Translations under genes and position numbers: made by a program | Origin: GWE2-42-39 sp034003625 | GTDB taxonomy: Bacteria; Bacteroidota; Bacteroidia; Bacteroidales; Prolixibacteraceae | Direction: 5' to 3' | DNA: 64,000 nucleotides | Assembly: GCA_034003625.1 (NCBI GenBank) | Contig: JAVEYG010000010.1 | Coordinates: 56,583-120,582, forward strand | In this document: positions 24,494 to 33,090 of the stretch, piece after piece | How the letters are laid out: every line of letters starts with the position of its first letter | How positions within the stretch are numbered: the stretch's first letter is position 1 | The notes under the pieces: model-generated | What the model saw: only the letters and a program-made list of their open reading frames with translations | Databases searched by the model: none | What the model was told of the DNA's origin: nothing

Positions 24494-24521
24494 AAAGCCA
24501 ACCTTTGTTGCGGTTGGCTTT
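24494..24521. terminator. Bidirectional terminator between small genes and pheT
   Basis: AAAGCCAACC (24494-24503) pairs with GGTTGGCTTT (24512-24521), loop of eight, with an A-run in front and TTT behind. It lies between the convergent 45-codon gene and pheT and can end transcripts from both sides. Confidence 0.8.
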
Positions 24522-24541
24522 CAATATATTCAAATCGGGTT

Positions 24542-26989
24542 TTAACGAAGTTTTGCATCTAATTCACGTTCGAAAGCCATGATCAGTCGTTGCATGATCT
24601 TGTCGATCTGCTTGTCGTTCAGTGTTTTCTCATCGTCGCGCAGGATGAAGCTCAGGGCATACGATTTTTTGCCTTCCGGAACGCCTTTCCCTTCGTACAC
24701 ATCGAACAGGCCAACCGAACGCAAAAGTGTTTTCTCTGTCCGGAATGCGATATCTTTCAAACTGCTGAATTTTACTTGCCTGTCGATCAGCAGGGCCAGG
24801 TCGCGGCGCACTTCGGGATATTTTGGGATACCGGAAAACGCCACTTTTTTATTTTTTGATTCAAGCAGCAGGTTATCGAAGACAAACCCGGCATAATATA
24901 CCTGATTTTCGATTTCGAACTGCTGTTGAATTTTCGTTGCAACAATGCCAAATTCAACTAATTTTTTATTGTTGATTGAATAAACCAGTCCTTCGGAAAG
25001 ATATTTGGCCGATGTCTCTTCCACTTTCAGTTTTGCAAAGGCAAAGCCCAGTCGCTTCAGTATGTTTTCAACATACGATTTCAGCTCAAAAAAGCTGGTT
25101 TTTGTCTGAGGTGCGGCCCAGTTTTCGGCTTGCCTGGACCCACTCACAAACAATGCGAGCTGTTCTTCTTCACGATAATTGCTGATCGGGTTTTCTTTCA
25201 GTTCGCTGTCGTTGTGGAAATAGCAGTTGCCAAACTCGTACAGTTTGAGGTCGGCATTGCGACGATTGGCATTGTACGCAATGGCTTCCAGTCCGCCATA
25301 CAGGAGCGTTTGGCGCATACCGCCCAAATCGTTGCTCAGCGGGTTGAAAATCTTTACTGTACTTTTCGGTGCAAAACTCTCATTGTTTTCGTAGTACGAA
25401 AGTTTGGTCAGCGAATTCGACCATATTTCGTTGAACCCCTGTGCTGTCAGCATTTCCGAGATCAGGTTGCGGATGGCGTGCGGGTCGGGTTTGGCCAGGT
25501 ATTGCAGCGATGCGTTTACACTGACCGGTATTTCTACATTGTTGTACCCGTAAATCCGGAGAATGTCTTCAATTATGTCGGCTTCGCGTTTCACGTCAAC
25601 GCGGTAGGGAGGAATCCGTAACGAAAGCCCGGTTTCGGTTTCTTCTTCAATTTTTATTTCGAGCGATCCGAGTATTGATTTGATTTCTTCTTTCTGGATT
25701 TTTTTGCCGATCAGCCGGTGTATGTTGTGGTACGAAAGGTCTACTTCGAAATCGTTGACCGGTTCGGGGTAAATGTCTACAATTTCCGAAGAAATTTTCC
25801 CTCCGGCTATCTCTTTAATCAACATAGCGGCGCGTTTCAGGGAATACAACACATTGTTGGGGTCGATTCCTCGCTCGAAACGGAACGACGCATCGGTGCT
25901 CAGTCCGTGGCGGCGGGCCGTCTTGCGGATAGATATTGGGTCGAAATAAGCAGCTTCAAGAAAAATACCTTTGGTTGTTTCTTTCACGCCGGAATGCAAA
26001 CCGCCAAAGACGCCCCCGATGCACATGCCGTCGTCGGTATTGCAAACCATCAGGTCATCGGGATGAAGTTCGCGCTCAATCCCGTCAAGAGTGGTAAATT
26101 GTGTACCTGCTGGCATCGTGCGGACGATTATTTTGTTGCCTTTTACATCGGCCAGGTCGTAAGCGTGCAATGGCTGTCCTGTTTCCATCAGCACATAATT
26201 GGTAATGTCCACCACGTTGTTAATGGATTTCTGGCCAATCGCTTTCAGCCGGTTTTTCAGCCATCCGGGCGATTCGGCAATGGTCAGCCCGGTAATGGTC
26301 AATCCGGTAAAACGCGGACAGGCTTCCGGGTTTAACACTTCTACCGGAATGGTTACCGTGGTATTATCGGTTTTAAAATTTTCTACGGAAGGTTTTTTAT
26401 AGCCGACCGGATTTTTTCGGCTCATAAAAGCAGCCAGGTCGCGGGCAACACCGATGTGCGAAGAGGCATCGACACGGTTGGGCGTCAGGTCCACTTCGAT
26501 CATGTAGTCCGATTCTACTTTGAAAAAATCACGGGCCGGGGTACCTGCTATTGCGTCATCAGGAAGTACCATAATCCCGTCGTGGCTGGCGCCAAGGCCA
26601 ATTTCATCTTCGGCACAGATCATTCCTTCAGAAAGCTCGCCGCGTATTTTCGATTTTTTGATCTCAAATTCCTGGTCGCCGTTGTACAGTTTGGTACCGA
26701 TAGTGGCCACCACCACTTTTTGTCCGGCTGCCACATTCGGGGCGCCGCAGACAATGGGTAAAACCTCCTTGCCAATGTTAACCGTTGTTTTGCTTAGATG
26801 ATCCGAATTTGGGTGCTTTTCGCAGGTGATAACTTCGCCGATAACCAGGCCTTGCAGGCCACCTTTAATGGTTTCAATTTTTTCCACACTACCTACTTCG
26901 AGGCCGATCTGTGTCAATATGTTTCCCAATTCGTGAGCGCTGTAATCGAAATCCAGATAGTCTTTTAACCAGTTATATGAAATCTCCAT
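24542..26989 (-). CDS. pheT: Phenylalanyl-tRNA synthetase beta subunit
   Basis: 815 residues from MEISYNWLKDYL (26989), the conserved N-terminus; the frame to 27031 adds unlikely residues. Domain order: N-terminal and EMAP-type tRNA-binding domain (about 45-155, VIGEVITCEKHPNSDHLSKT), B3/B4 editing domain with TNYVLMETGQPLHAYDL, B5 domain, the catalytic-like core (GGMRQTLLYGGLEAIAYNANR), and a C-terminal FDX anticodon-binding domain (about 720-815, FRTEKTLLRSVGLFDVYEG to KIMQRLIMAFERELDAKLR). PheS is not in the window, so the subunits are encoded apart. Confidence 0.97.
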   Translation of the reverse strand: MEISYNWLKDYLDFDYSAHELGNILTQIGLEVGSVEKIETIKGGLQGLVIGEVITCEKHPNSDHLSKTTVNIGKEVLPIVCGAPNVAAGQKVVVATIGTKLYNGDQEFEIKKSKIRGELSEGMICAEDEIGLGASHDGIMVLPDDAIAGTPARDFFKVESDYMIEVDLTPNRVDASSHIGVARDLAAFMSRKNPVGYKKPSVENFKTDNTTVTIPVEVLNPEACPRFTGLTITGLTIAESPGWLKNRLKAIGQKSINNVVDITNYVLMETGQPLHAYDLADVKGNKIIVRTMPAGTQFTTLDGIERELHPDDLMVCNTDDGMCIGGVFGGLHSGVKETTKGIFLEAAYFDPISIRKTARRHGLSTDASFRFERGIDPNNVLYSLKRAAMLIKEIAGGKISSEIVDIYPEPVNDFEVDLSYHNIHRLIGKKIQKEEIKSILGSLEIKIEEETETGLSLRIPPYRVDVKREADIIEDILRIYGYNNVEIPVSVNASLQYLAKPDPHAIRNLISEMLTAQGFNEIWSNSLTKLSYYENNESFAPKSTVKIFNPLSNDLGGMRQTLLYGGLEAIAYNANRRNADLKLYEFGNCYFHNDSELKENPISNYREEEQLALFVSGSRQAENWAAPQTKTSFFELKSYVENILKRLGFAFAKLKVEETSAKYLSEGLVYSINNKKLVEFGIVATKIQQQFEIENQVYYAGFVFDNLLLESKNKKVAFSGIPKYPEVRRDLALLIDRQVKFSSLKDIAFRTEKTLLRSVGLFDVYEGKGVPEGKKSYALSFILRDDEKTLNDKQIDKIMQRLIMAFERELDAKLR

Positions 26990-27047
26990 TGTGATTGCTT
27001 TTCGCTGTTTTTTAAGGCACCAAAAGTACACATTTTTTATGCCGGGG

Positions 27048-27055
27048 CAAAGATA
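27048..27055 (-). promoter_or_regulatory. pheT -7 promoter element
   Basis: TATCTTTG on the minus strand (27055-27048) is an exact TAnnTTTG match, leaving a leader of about 55 bases before pheT. A TTG on the minus strand lies about 15 bases upstream, shorter than the usual spacing. The leader shows no obvious attenuator. Confidence 0.5.
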
Positions 27056-27273
27056 GCGTTCTCCTTTTTACAATTTAATAAAACCCTGCAAGACGTGGGG
27101 AACGAATTATCTGTAAAGAATTTGCTGCCGGATTTTCAGTGTAAAGGGTTTATCAAGGTTTTTTGTTCCCCGGGGTTTGGCGGAAGGAACCTCATGGTTC
27201 ACCTGAAGATATTAACATCTGTCAATCAGCATCCAAAAATTTGTACATTTAGAAAGAGAAATTTATTTGGGTT

Positions 27274-30200
27274 ATGCTACAGCAGTGCATCTTCGGAGAC
27301 AGGAATTACAAGCAGAAATTAGCCAACTTCAGTATTGACGACATTTCGGAGCTTAATGCCAAAACCGGGATAATTTCGAAATATATTAAGGCCCTTGAAA
27401 GCGGATGGATTGAACGAACAAAAGAAGAAGCAATACAAGCCGACTTTCTGAATAAATTTTTTGGCGATGTTCTTGGTTATGATTATAACGACCCTGCCCT
27501 TTGGAACCTTGAAAAAGAATATAAATCGGTTACCGACAGTACAAAAGCAGACGGGGCGCTGGGATTTTTTTCTTTGGATGGAACAACCGTTGTTTTTGAT
27601 GTTCGGGCAGTGATTGAGTTGAAAGACGCATTCACCGACCTCGATAAACCTCAAAACCGGCAAAGCGACAAAAGGACTCCCGTTGAACAGGTATTTTCAT
27701 ATTCGTCGAAAGCCGGGGGAAACTGCAAATGGGTGATTGTTTCAAATTTCAAAGAGATTCGCCTATATCACGCTTCAGACCAAAGCCGTTACGAAAACTT
27801 CTTCTTGTATGATTTATTGTTGCCCGATAATTTAAAGCGTTTTTTCTTTCTTCTTCAAAAGGAACGTTTGATCTCCAAAAAATCGGAATCATTGGTTGAT
27901 GTTTTATACCGTGAACGTCAGGAGGCAGAACAAATAATCTCAAGACAGTTTTACAACCAATATAAAAATCTTCGGATTGAGCTTCTCGGACATTTAAAAC
28001 AAAACAATCCCGGCAAAGATGAACTTTCGCTCTTAAACAAATCGCAAAAAATACTCGACCGTTTCATATTTGTTTGCTTTTGCGAGGATAAAAACCTGTT
28101 ACCGGCCTATACAAGTAAAAAGGTTAAAGATATTTTAATAAACGCGTTTGATTTTGAACCCAATAAACTTTGGCGTCAGCTCAAGGGTTTATTTCAGAGT
28201 ATTGACATCGGAAATCCCCCGTTGGATATAAACAAATTTGACGGAGGATTATTTGCAAAAGATGACGAGCTTGACAACCTGATAATAAACGATAAAATAC
28301 TTTTAGAACTTATAAAACTATCAGATTATGATTTCGACAGCGACCTTAATGTAAACATCTTAGGGCATATTTTCGAACAATCGTTATCCGACATAGAAGA
28401 ACTAAAAGCTCAAATCGGTAATGGCAAAGAACTGACAGACGAGCAAAAAAGTGATGTTCGCAAAAATGGCAAACGAAAAAAAGACGGCATTTTCTACACA
28501 CCCGAATACGTTACCCGTTACATTGTGAAGGAAGCTATTGGGAGCTGGCTCGACGACCGCAAACGCGAATTAGGTTATTATAATCTCACTGAACTTACTG
28601 CCGACGATATTGCCTCCATTAAACCTGAAAACAAAAAAGGCAATAAACTCAAATTTAACCGTAACGTTGAAACGTGGTTGACTTTCTGGGAATCGTATAA
28701 GGAGCTATTGCGTAACATAAAAGTTCTCGACCCGGCTTGTGGGTCCGGGGCATTTCTTAATCAGGCATTCGATTATTTGTACGCCGAAGGCCGAAAAGTA
28801 AGCGAAGAAATTGCACGTTTGAAACTTGGGCAAAGGGAAGCATTTGAACTCGACCGCCATATTTTAACAAATAACATATACGGTGTTGATCTGAACCCCG
28901 AATCGGTGGAAATAACCAAACTTTCGCTTTGGCTAAAAACTGCCAATAAAGGGAAAGAACTTACAGCGCTTGACGAAAATATTAAATGTGGAAACTCTCT
29001 GATTGACGACCCTATGGTCGCAGGAGAAAAGGCTTTTAACTGGTTCCGGAGTTTTCCTTCTGTTTTTCCGCATCACTACCAAAGGTCGCAAAAAGAAGAA
29101 AACACTTTTGAGGAACCAGCTTACAACTACAGTAATCCACAGAGCAAAGGATATGAACGATACGGGTTTGACGTAATTATCGGGAACCCGCCGTATATTC
29201 CTGCGGAAGAAATTCCTCATGAGCATAAAGAGTATTATCCAGGTGTTTACAAATCTGCTTTTGGACGGTTAAATGTTTACCCTATTTTTTATGAAAAGGC
29301 CATCTCCTTATTAAAAAAGAATGGATATGTAGGCTTTATAACACCTTATACGATTTCCAAAAACAAGTACTATCTCGAAGCTCGTAAAGTTATCATTGAT
29401 AATACATGGTTAAAACAAATTGTCGATTTCCAAAATTTTAAAGTTTTTGAGGACGCAACTGTCGATTCAATTATTTTAATCCTAAACAAAATAGAAAATG
29501 AAGACAGGAATGTTTGTTTAATTGATAACATAGTTAGTTTCACAAATCAGGATTATAGGACAACTTTTTTTAAACAAGCTGAAATTAGGAAAAATGAGGA
29601 CTTATCATTTATAACTGCTAATTCAGACTTCTTTCAGAAATTGTATCTGAACTCTAAAAAAGTATCTCAGGTAATAAATTTCAATCAGGGAATAATTACA
29701 GGGAATAATAAACTATTTGTTTCAAAAACGAAAAGTGAAAATTCAAAACCTATAATCACCGGAAGTGATTTTAACCGATACTTCCTTTCCTATTCTGACT
29801 TATATATTGATTATTCTGAGAAATTACACCGACCAAGAACCAAAACAATTTTTGAAATAAAAGAGAAAATATTACTTAGACAAACAGGCAGTTATCCAAT
29901 CTGTACCATTGACTCAAATGGTTTCTATACTTTGGATACCGTTCACAATGGATTAGTAATTGATCCGAATTTCGATATTAAATATTTGCTATGTCTTTTA
30001 AATAGTAAATTACTGCGATATATTTACAACAGCCAAATCAAGGAAACCGGTAAAGTATTTGCCCAGGTTAAAATAATGTATATTGATGAATTACCAATAA
30101 AAGACATATCAAAAGAAGAACAAGGCACCTTTATTGCCAAAGCAGGTATAATGCTAAATAACAATGTTCTTTTAGTCGAGTTAAAGAATAAATTTGTTCA

Positions 30201-30480
30201 GCTCATAAGAAGCAAATGGGCTAACCTTAAAATTACCTCTAAACTTAATGACTGGTATAACCTGACTTTTGAAGAATTCAGGAAAGAACTCGAAAAACAA
30301 AAGGTGAAGCTCACATTACAAGAACAATCCGAATGGCTTCAATATTTTAATGAGCAAAAACAAAAGGCCCGGCAAATACAAGAAATAATAAACCAAACTG
30401 ATAAAGAGATAGATAATTTGGTTTATCAGCTATATGAATTGACAGAGAACGAGAAAATGATTGTCGGTGGTTGTCGGTAG
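27274..30480 (+). CDS. Type IIG (Eco57I-like) restriction enzyme with fused adenine methyltransferase
   Basis: A 1068-residue single-chain restriction-modification protein. The N-terminal part has a PD-(D/E)xK-like motif (FDVRAVIELKDAF near residue 110-122, E-x-K). The methyltransferase core shows motif I DPACGSGAFLNQAF (486-499), YGVDLNPESVEITKLSLWL, and the catalytic NPPY (638-641) of N6-adenine enzymes. The C-terminal third (about 760-1000) resembles TaqI-type target-recognition domains (FAQVKIMYIDELPI). No separate S subunit or methylase is adjacent, which fits type IIG. The coding sequence, especially the C-terminal third, is visibly more AT-rich than neighbouring housekeeping genes, suggesting transfer. 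Confidence 0.88.
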   Translation: MLQQCIFGDRNYKQKLANFSIDDISELNAKTGIISKYIKALESGWIERTKEEAIQADFLNKFFGDVLGYDYNDPALWNLEKEYKSVTDSTKADGALGFFSLDGTTVVFDVRAVIELKDAFTDLDKPQNRQSDKRTPVEQVFSYSSKAGGNCKWVIVSNFKEIRLYHASDQSRYENFFLYDLLLPDNLKRFFFLLQKERLISKKSESLVDVLYRERQEAEQIISRQFYNQYKNLRIELLGHLKQNNPGKDELSLLNKSQKILDRFIFVCFCEDKNLLPAYTSKKVKDILINAFDFEPNKLWRQLKGLFQSIDIGNPPLDINKFDGGLFAKDDELDNLIINDKILLELIKLSDYDFDSDLNVNILGHIFEQSLSDIEELKAQIGNGKELTDEQKSDVRKNGKRKKDGIFYTPEYVTRYIVKEAIGSWLDDRKRELGYYNLTELTADDIASIKPENKKGNKLKFNRNVETWLTFWESYKELLRNIKVLDPACGSGAFLNQAFDYLYAEGRKVSEEIARLKLGQREAFELDRHILTNNIYGVDLNPESVEITKLSLWLKTANKGKELTALDENIKCGNSLIDDPMVAGEKAFNWFRSFPSVFPHHYQRSQKEENTFEEPAYNYSNPQSKGYERYGFDVIIGNPPYIPAEEIPHEHKEYYPGVYKSAFGRLNVYPIFYEKAISLLKKNGYVGFITPYTISKNKYYLEARKVIIDNTWLKQIVDFQNFKVFEDATVDSIILILNKIENEDRNVCLIDNIVSFTNQDYRTTFFKQAEIRKNEDLSFITANSDFFQKLYLNSKKVSQVINFNQGIITGNNKLFVSKTKSENSKPIITGSDFNRYFLSYSDLYIDYSEKLHRPRTKTIFEIKEKILLRQTGSYPICTIDSNGFYTLDTVHNGLVIDPNFDIKYLLCLLNSKLLRYIYNSQIKETGKVFAQVKIMYIDELPIKDISKEEQGTFIAKAGIMLNNNVLLVELKNKFVQLIRSKWANLKITSKLNDWYNLTFEEFRKELEKQKVKLTLQEQSEWLQYFNEQKQKARQIQEIINQTDKEIDNLVYQLYELTENEKMIVGGCR

Positions 30481-30703
30481 CACATTCATAAAATAACCGG
30501 GTATCTGACGGGGAACTAACCACTAACTATCATTAAGTCATCTGGTTAATAATACAAAAGAACGATGTGCCATTGTCGTGTCAGCATTCTTTTGATCCCA
30601 ACTCATGAAAATTTTTATTTCTATTCTAACTATGCAGTTTTGATCTTCTTCCTTCGCCTGATTTTTTTTATTTTTCAGGCTGAAACGAAAACACAACTTT
30701 ACA

Positions 30704-32803
30704 ATGAAAACACACCAGGTATTTTTTGCGGCCTTGTTTTTGCTGACGGCCGCATGTCAAACAAAAAAAGCTGATATGGGAAATCCCTTTTTTGCTGAGT
30801 ACGAAACCCCTTTCCAGGTTCCGCCGTTCGACCGGATTAAGATTGACCATTACCTTCCGGCGCTGGAAGAAGGCATCAGGCAACACAGCGCTGAAGTTGA
30901 CGCCATTGTAAACAATCCGGGGGAACCATCTTTTGAAAATACCATTCTCGCTTTCGATCAGTCGGGTGAACTGCTGAGTAAAGTAGAGAGTGTGTTTTTC
31001 CCGCTTAATTCGGCCAATACCAACGATGAAATGCAGGCCCTTGCCAGGCAGATTTCGCCGATGGTTACCAGGCATGAAGATAATATTTCGATGAATGCAG
31101 GCCTCTTCAGTAAAATAAAGGCTATTTACGAAAAGCGTAACGGGATGGGCCTTGATGGCCAACAGGTACGGTTAGTGGAGAAATTTTACCGGGATTTTGA
31201 ACGCAACGGGGCCAATCTTCCCCCCGACAAGCAGGAGATACTGCGCGGTATTAACGAAGAACTGGCGAAGCTGAGTTTGCAGTTCAGCGAAAACGTTTTG
31301 CATGAGACGAATAAAAATTTTCGCTTGGTTATCGACAATGAAAAAGACCTGGCCGGGCTTCCTGCCGGTGCCATTGCCCAGGCTTCCGATCAGGCCCGGC
31401 GCGACAGCATGGAAGGGAAATGGGTATTTACGCTCACCCGTCCCAGCATGACGCCTTTTTTGCAATATGCCGAAAACCGTGATTTGCGTGAAAAACTATA
31501 TCGCGGGTATTTTATGCGTGGCGACAACAACAACCAGTTCGATAACAAGGAAATCATAAAAAGAACGATCACGCTGCGCCAGCAGAAAGCGCAGTTGCTC
31601 GGTTTTGAAACGTTTGCTGATTACATCATTGATATTAACATGGCGAAAACACCGTCGAATGTATACGAATTCCTTTTGAAACTTTGGGAACCAACCATGA
31701 AAATTGCCCGGCAGGACGTAAAAGAAATGCAGTCAATTATCGATAAGGAGGGCGGTAACTTTCAACTGGCTTCATGGGACTGGTGGTACTATGCCGAAAA
31801 ATTACGCAAGGCAAAGTACAAGCTCGATGAGAACGAGATCAAGCCGTATTTCAGTTTGGAAAATACCCGTGACGGAATGTTTTATGTTGCCGGAAAATTA
31901 TACGGGATTACCTTTACCCATCGTGCTGACCTTCCGGTTTACCATGAGGAAGCAGTGGCTTACGAGGTAAAAGAAGCCGACGGTTCGCATCTGGGCGTAT
32001 TGTACCTTGATTTCCATCCGCGCGACGGCAAAAGGGTAGGGGCGTGGTGTACTTCGTTCCGTCCGCAAACCTATAAAAACGGGGTAAAAATATCTCCTGT
32101 CGTATCCATGGTAATGAATTTTACCCGTCCGGGTAGCAACACCCCAGCCCTGTTGTCGTTCGATGAAGTAACCACCATGTGGCACGAATTCGGGCATGCA
32201 CTGCACAGTTTGTTTACCGATGGTTTATATAAACGTACCGCCCGCGATGTGCCGCGCGACTTTGTTGAATTGCCTTCGCAGGTAATGGAAAACTGGGCTG
32301 CCGATCCGGAAGTGATGAAAGTATACGCTAAACATTATCAAACAGGAGAAGCCATCCCCGATGAGTGGATAGGTAAAATTGAAGCATCGGGTCACTTTAA
32401 CCAGGGATTTATTACCGGTGAATATCTGGCAGCTTCGTTGCTCGACCTCGACTGGCATACCAAATACGATGGCAGTGAGGTGAATGCTTTTGAAAAAACA
32501 TCGATGGGCAGGTATGGCCTGATTGATGAAATCCTTCCACGCTACCGGAGCACTTATTTTTCTCATATTTTTACGCCGGGGTATGCCGCGGGATATTATG
32601 TCTATATCTGGGCTGCACAGTTAGATACCGATGCTTTCAAGGCTTTTAAGGAAACCGGCGATATTTATAACCCGGAACTGGCTGCCCGTTTTCGCGAACT
32701 GCTGGCCAAATCGGGCTCTGACGAAGGAATGAACGTATACCGCAAATTCAGGGGAAAAGATGCGACTATTGATGCGTTGTTAGAGAAACGCGGTCTGAAC
32801 TAA
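30704..32803 (+). CDS. M3-family zinc metallopeptidase lipoprotein (Dcp/oligopeptidase A type)
   Basis: 699 residues with a lipoprotein signal (LFLLTAACQ, Cys near residue 19). The zinc motif TTMWHEFGHALH is near residues 490-500, with the third ligand Glu in PRDFVELPSQVMENW. It also has the family GAWCTSFRPQ and FSHIFTPGYAAGYYVYIWAA blocks and normal M3 length. These enzymes cleave short peptides, Dcp removing C-terminal dipeptides. A lipoprotein signal suggests periplasmic or membrane-anchored peptide recycling. It is monocistronic. Confidence 0.93.
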   Translation: MKTHQVFFAALFLLTAACQTKKADMGNPFFAEYETPFQVPPFDRIKIDHYLPALEEGIRQHSAEVDAIVNNPGEPSFENTILAFDQSGELLSKVESVFFPLNSANTNDEMQALARQISPMVTRHEDNISMNAGLFSKIKAIYEKRNGMGLDGQQVRLVEKFYRDFERNGANLPPDKQEILRGINEELAKLSLQFSENVLHETNKNFRLVIDNEKDLAGLPAGAIAQASDQARRDSMEGKWVFTLTRPSMTPFLQYAENRDLREKLYRGYFMRGDNNNQFDNKEIIKRTITLRQQKAQLLGFETFADYIIDINMAKTPSNVYEFLLKLWEPTMKIARQDVKEMQSIIDKEGGNFQLASWDWWYYAEKLRKAKYKLDENEIKPYFSLENTRDGMFYVAGKLYGITFTHRADLPVYHEEAVAYEVKEADGSHLGVLYLDFHPRDGKRVGAWCTSFRPQTYKNGVKISPVVSMVMNFTRPGSNTPALLSFDEVTTMWHEFGHALHSLFTDGLYKRTARDVPRDFVELPSQVMENWAADPEVMKVYAKHYQTGEAIPDEWIGKIEASGHFNQGFITGEYLAASLLDLDWHTKYDGSEVNAFEKTSMGRYGLIDEILPRYRSTYFSHIFTPGYAAGYYVYIWAAQLDTDAFKAFKETGDIYNPELAARFRELLAKSGSDEGMNVYRKFRGKDATIDALLEKRGLN

Positions 32804-32930
32804 TATAGGGATATATGGTCAGAAAAGGTCGACAGGAGGGAGTACAAGTCTTTACCGTCAGGAACCGATAGCCTGCCGGCTGTGTCATCCTCAACTATAA
32901 ACTGAAATTATTCTAAGTTAATTTATTTTG

Positions 32931-32962
32931 AAAAAGACGTTCAAAAGGGCGTCTTTTTGTTT
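32931..32962 (+). terminator. Terminator after the M3 peptidase gene
   Basis: AAAAAGACG (32931-32939) is exactly complementary to CGTCTTTTT (32950-32958), loop TTCAAAAGGG, followed by GTTTTG. It separates the peptidase gene from the rpsA promoter. The other 127 bases between the peptidase stop and this hairpin show nothing recognisable. Confidence 0.8.
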
Positions 32963-33008
32963 TGTGGGGGGTATGTGTTGCAAAGGTCTAAAAAACTCCC
33001 TGAAAATC

Positions 33009-33039
33009 TTTGAATTATAACAGAATAGTTTTATTTTTG
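33009..33039 (+). promoter_or_regulatory. rpsA promoter
   Basis: TTTG (33009-33012) and TATTTTTG (33032-33039) are separated by exactly 19 bases, a full match to the Bacteroidota housekeeping promoter. The leader to the rpsA ATG at 33091 is about 45 bases, AT-rich, without a Shine-Dalgarno sequence. Confidence 0.75.
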
Positions 33040-33090
33040 CCGCGCATTTTATAAATATAATGTCTAACTTATTAATTATTCGTTTATTAC

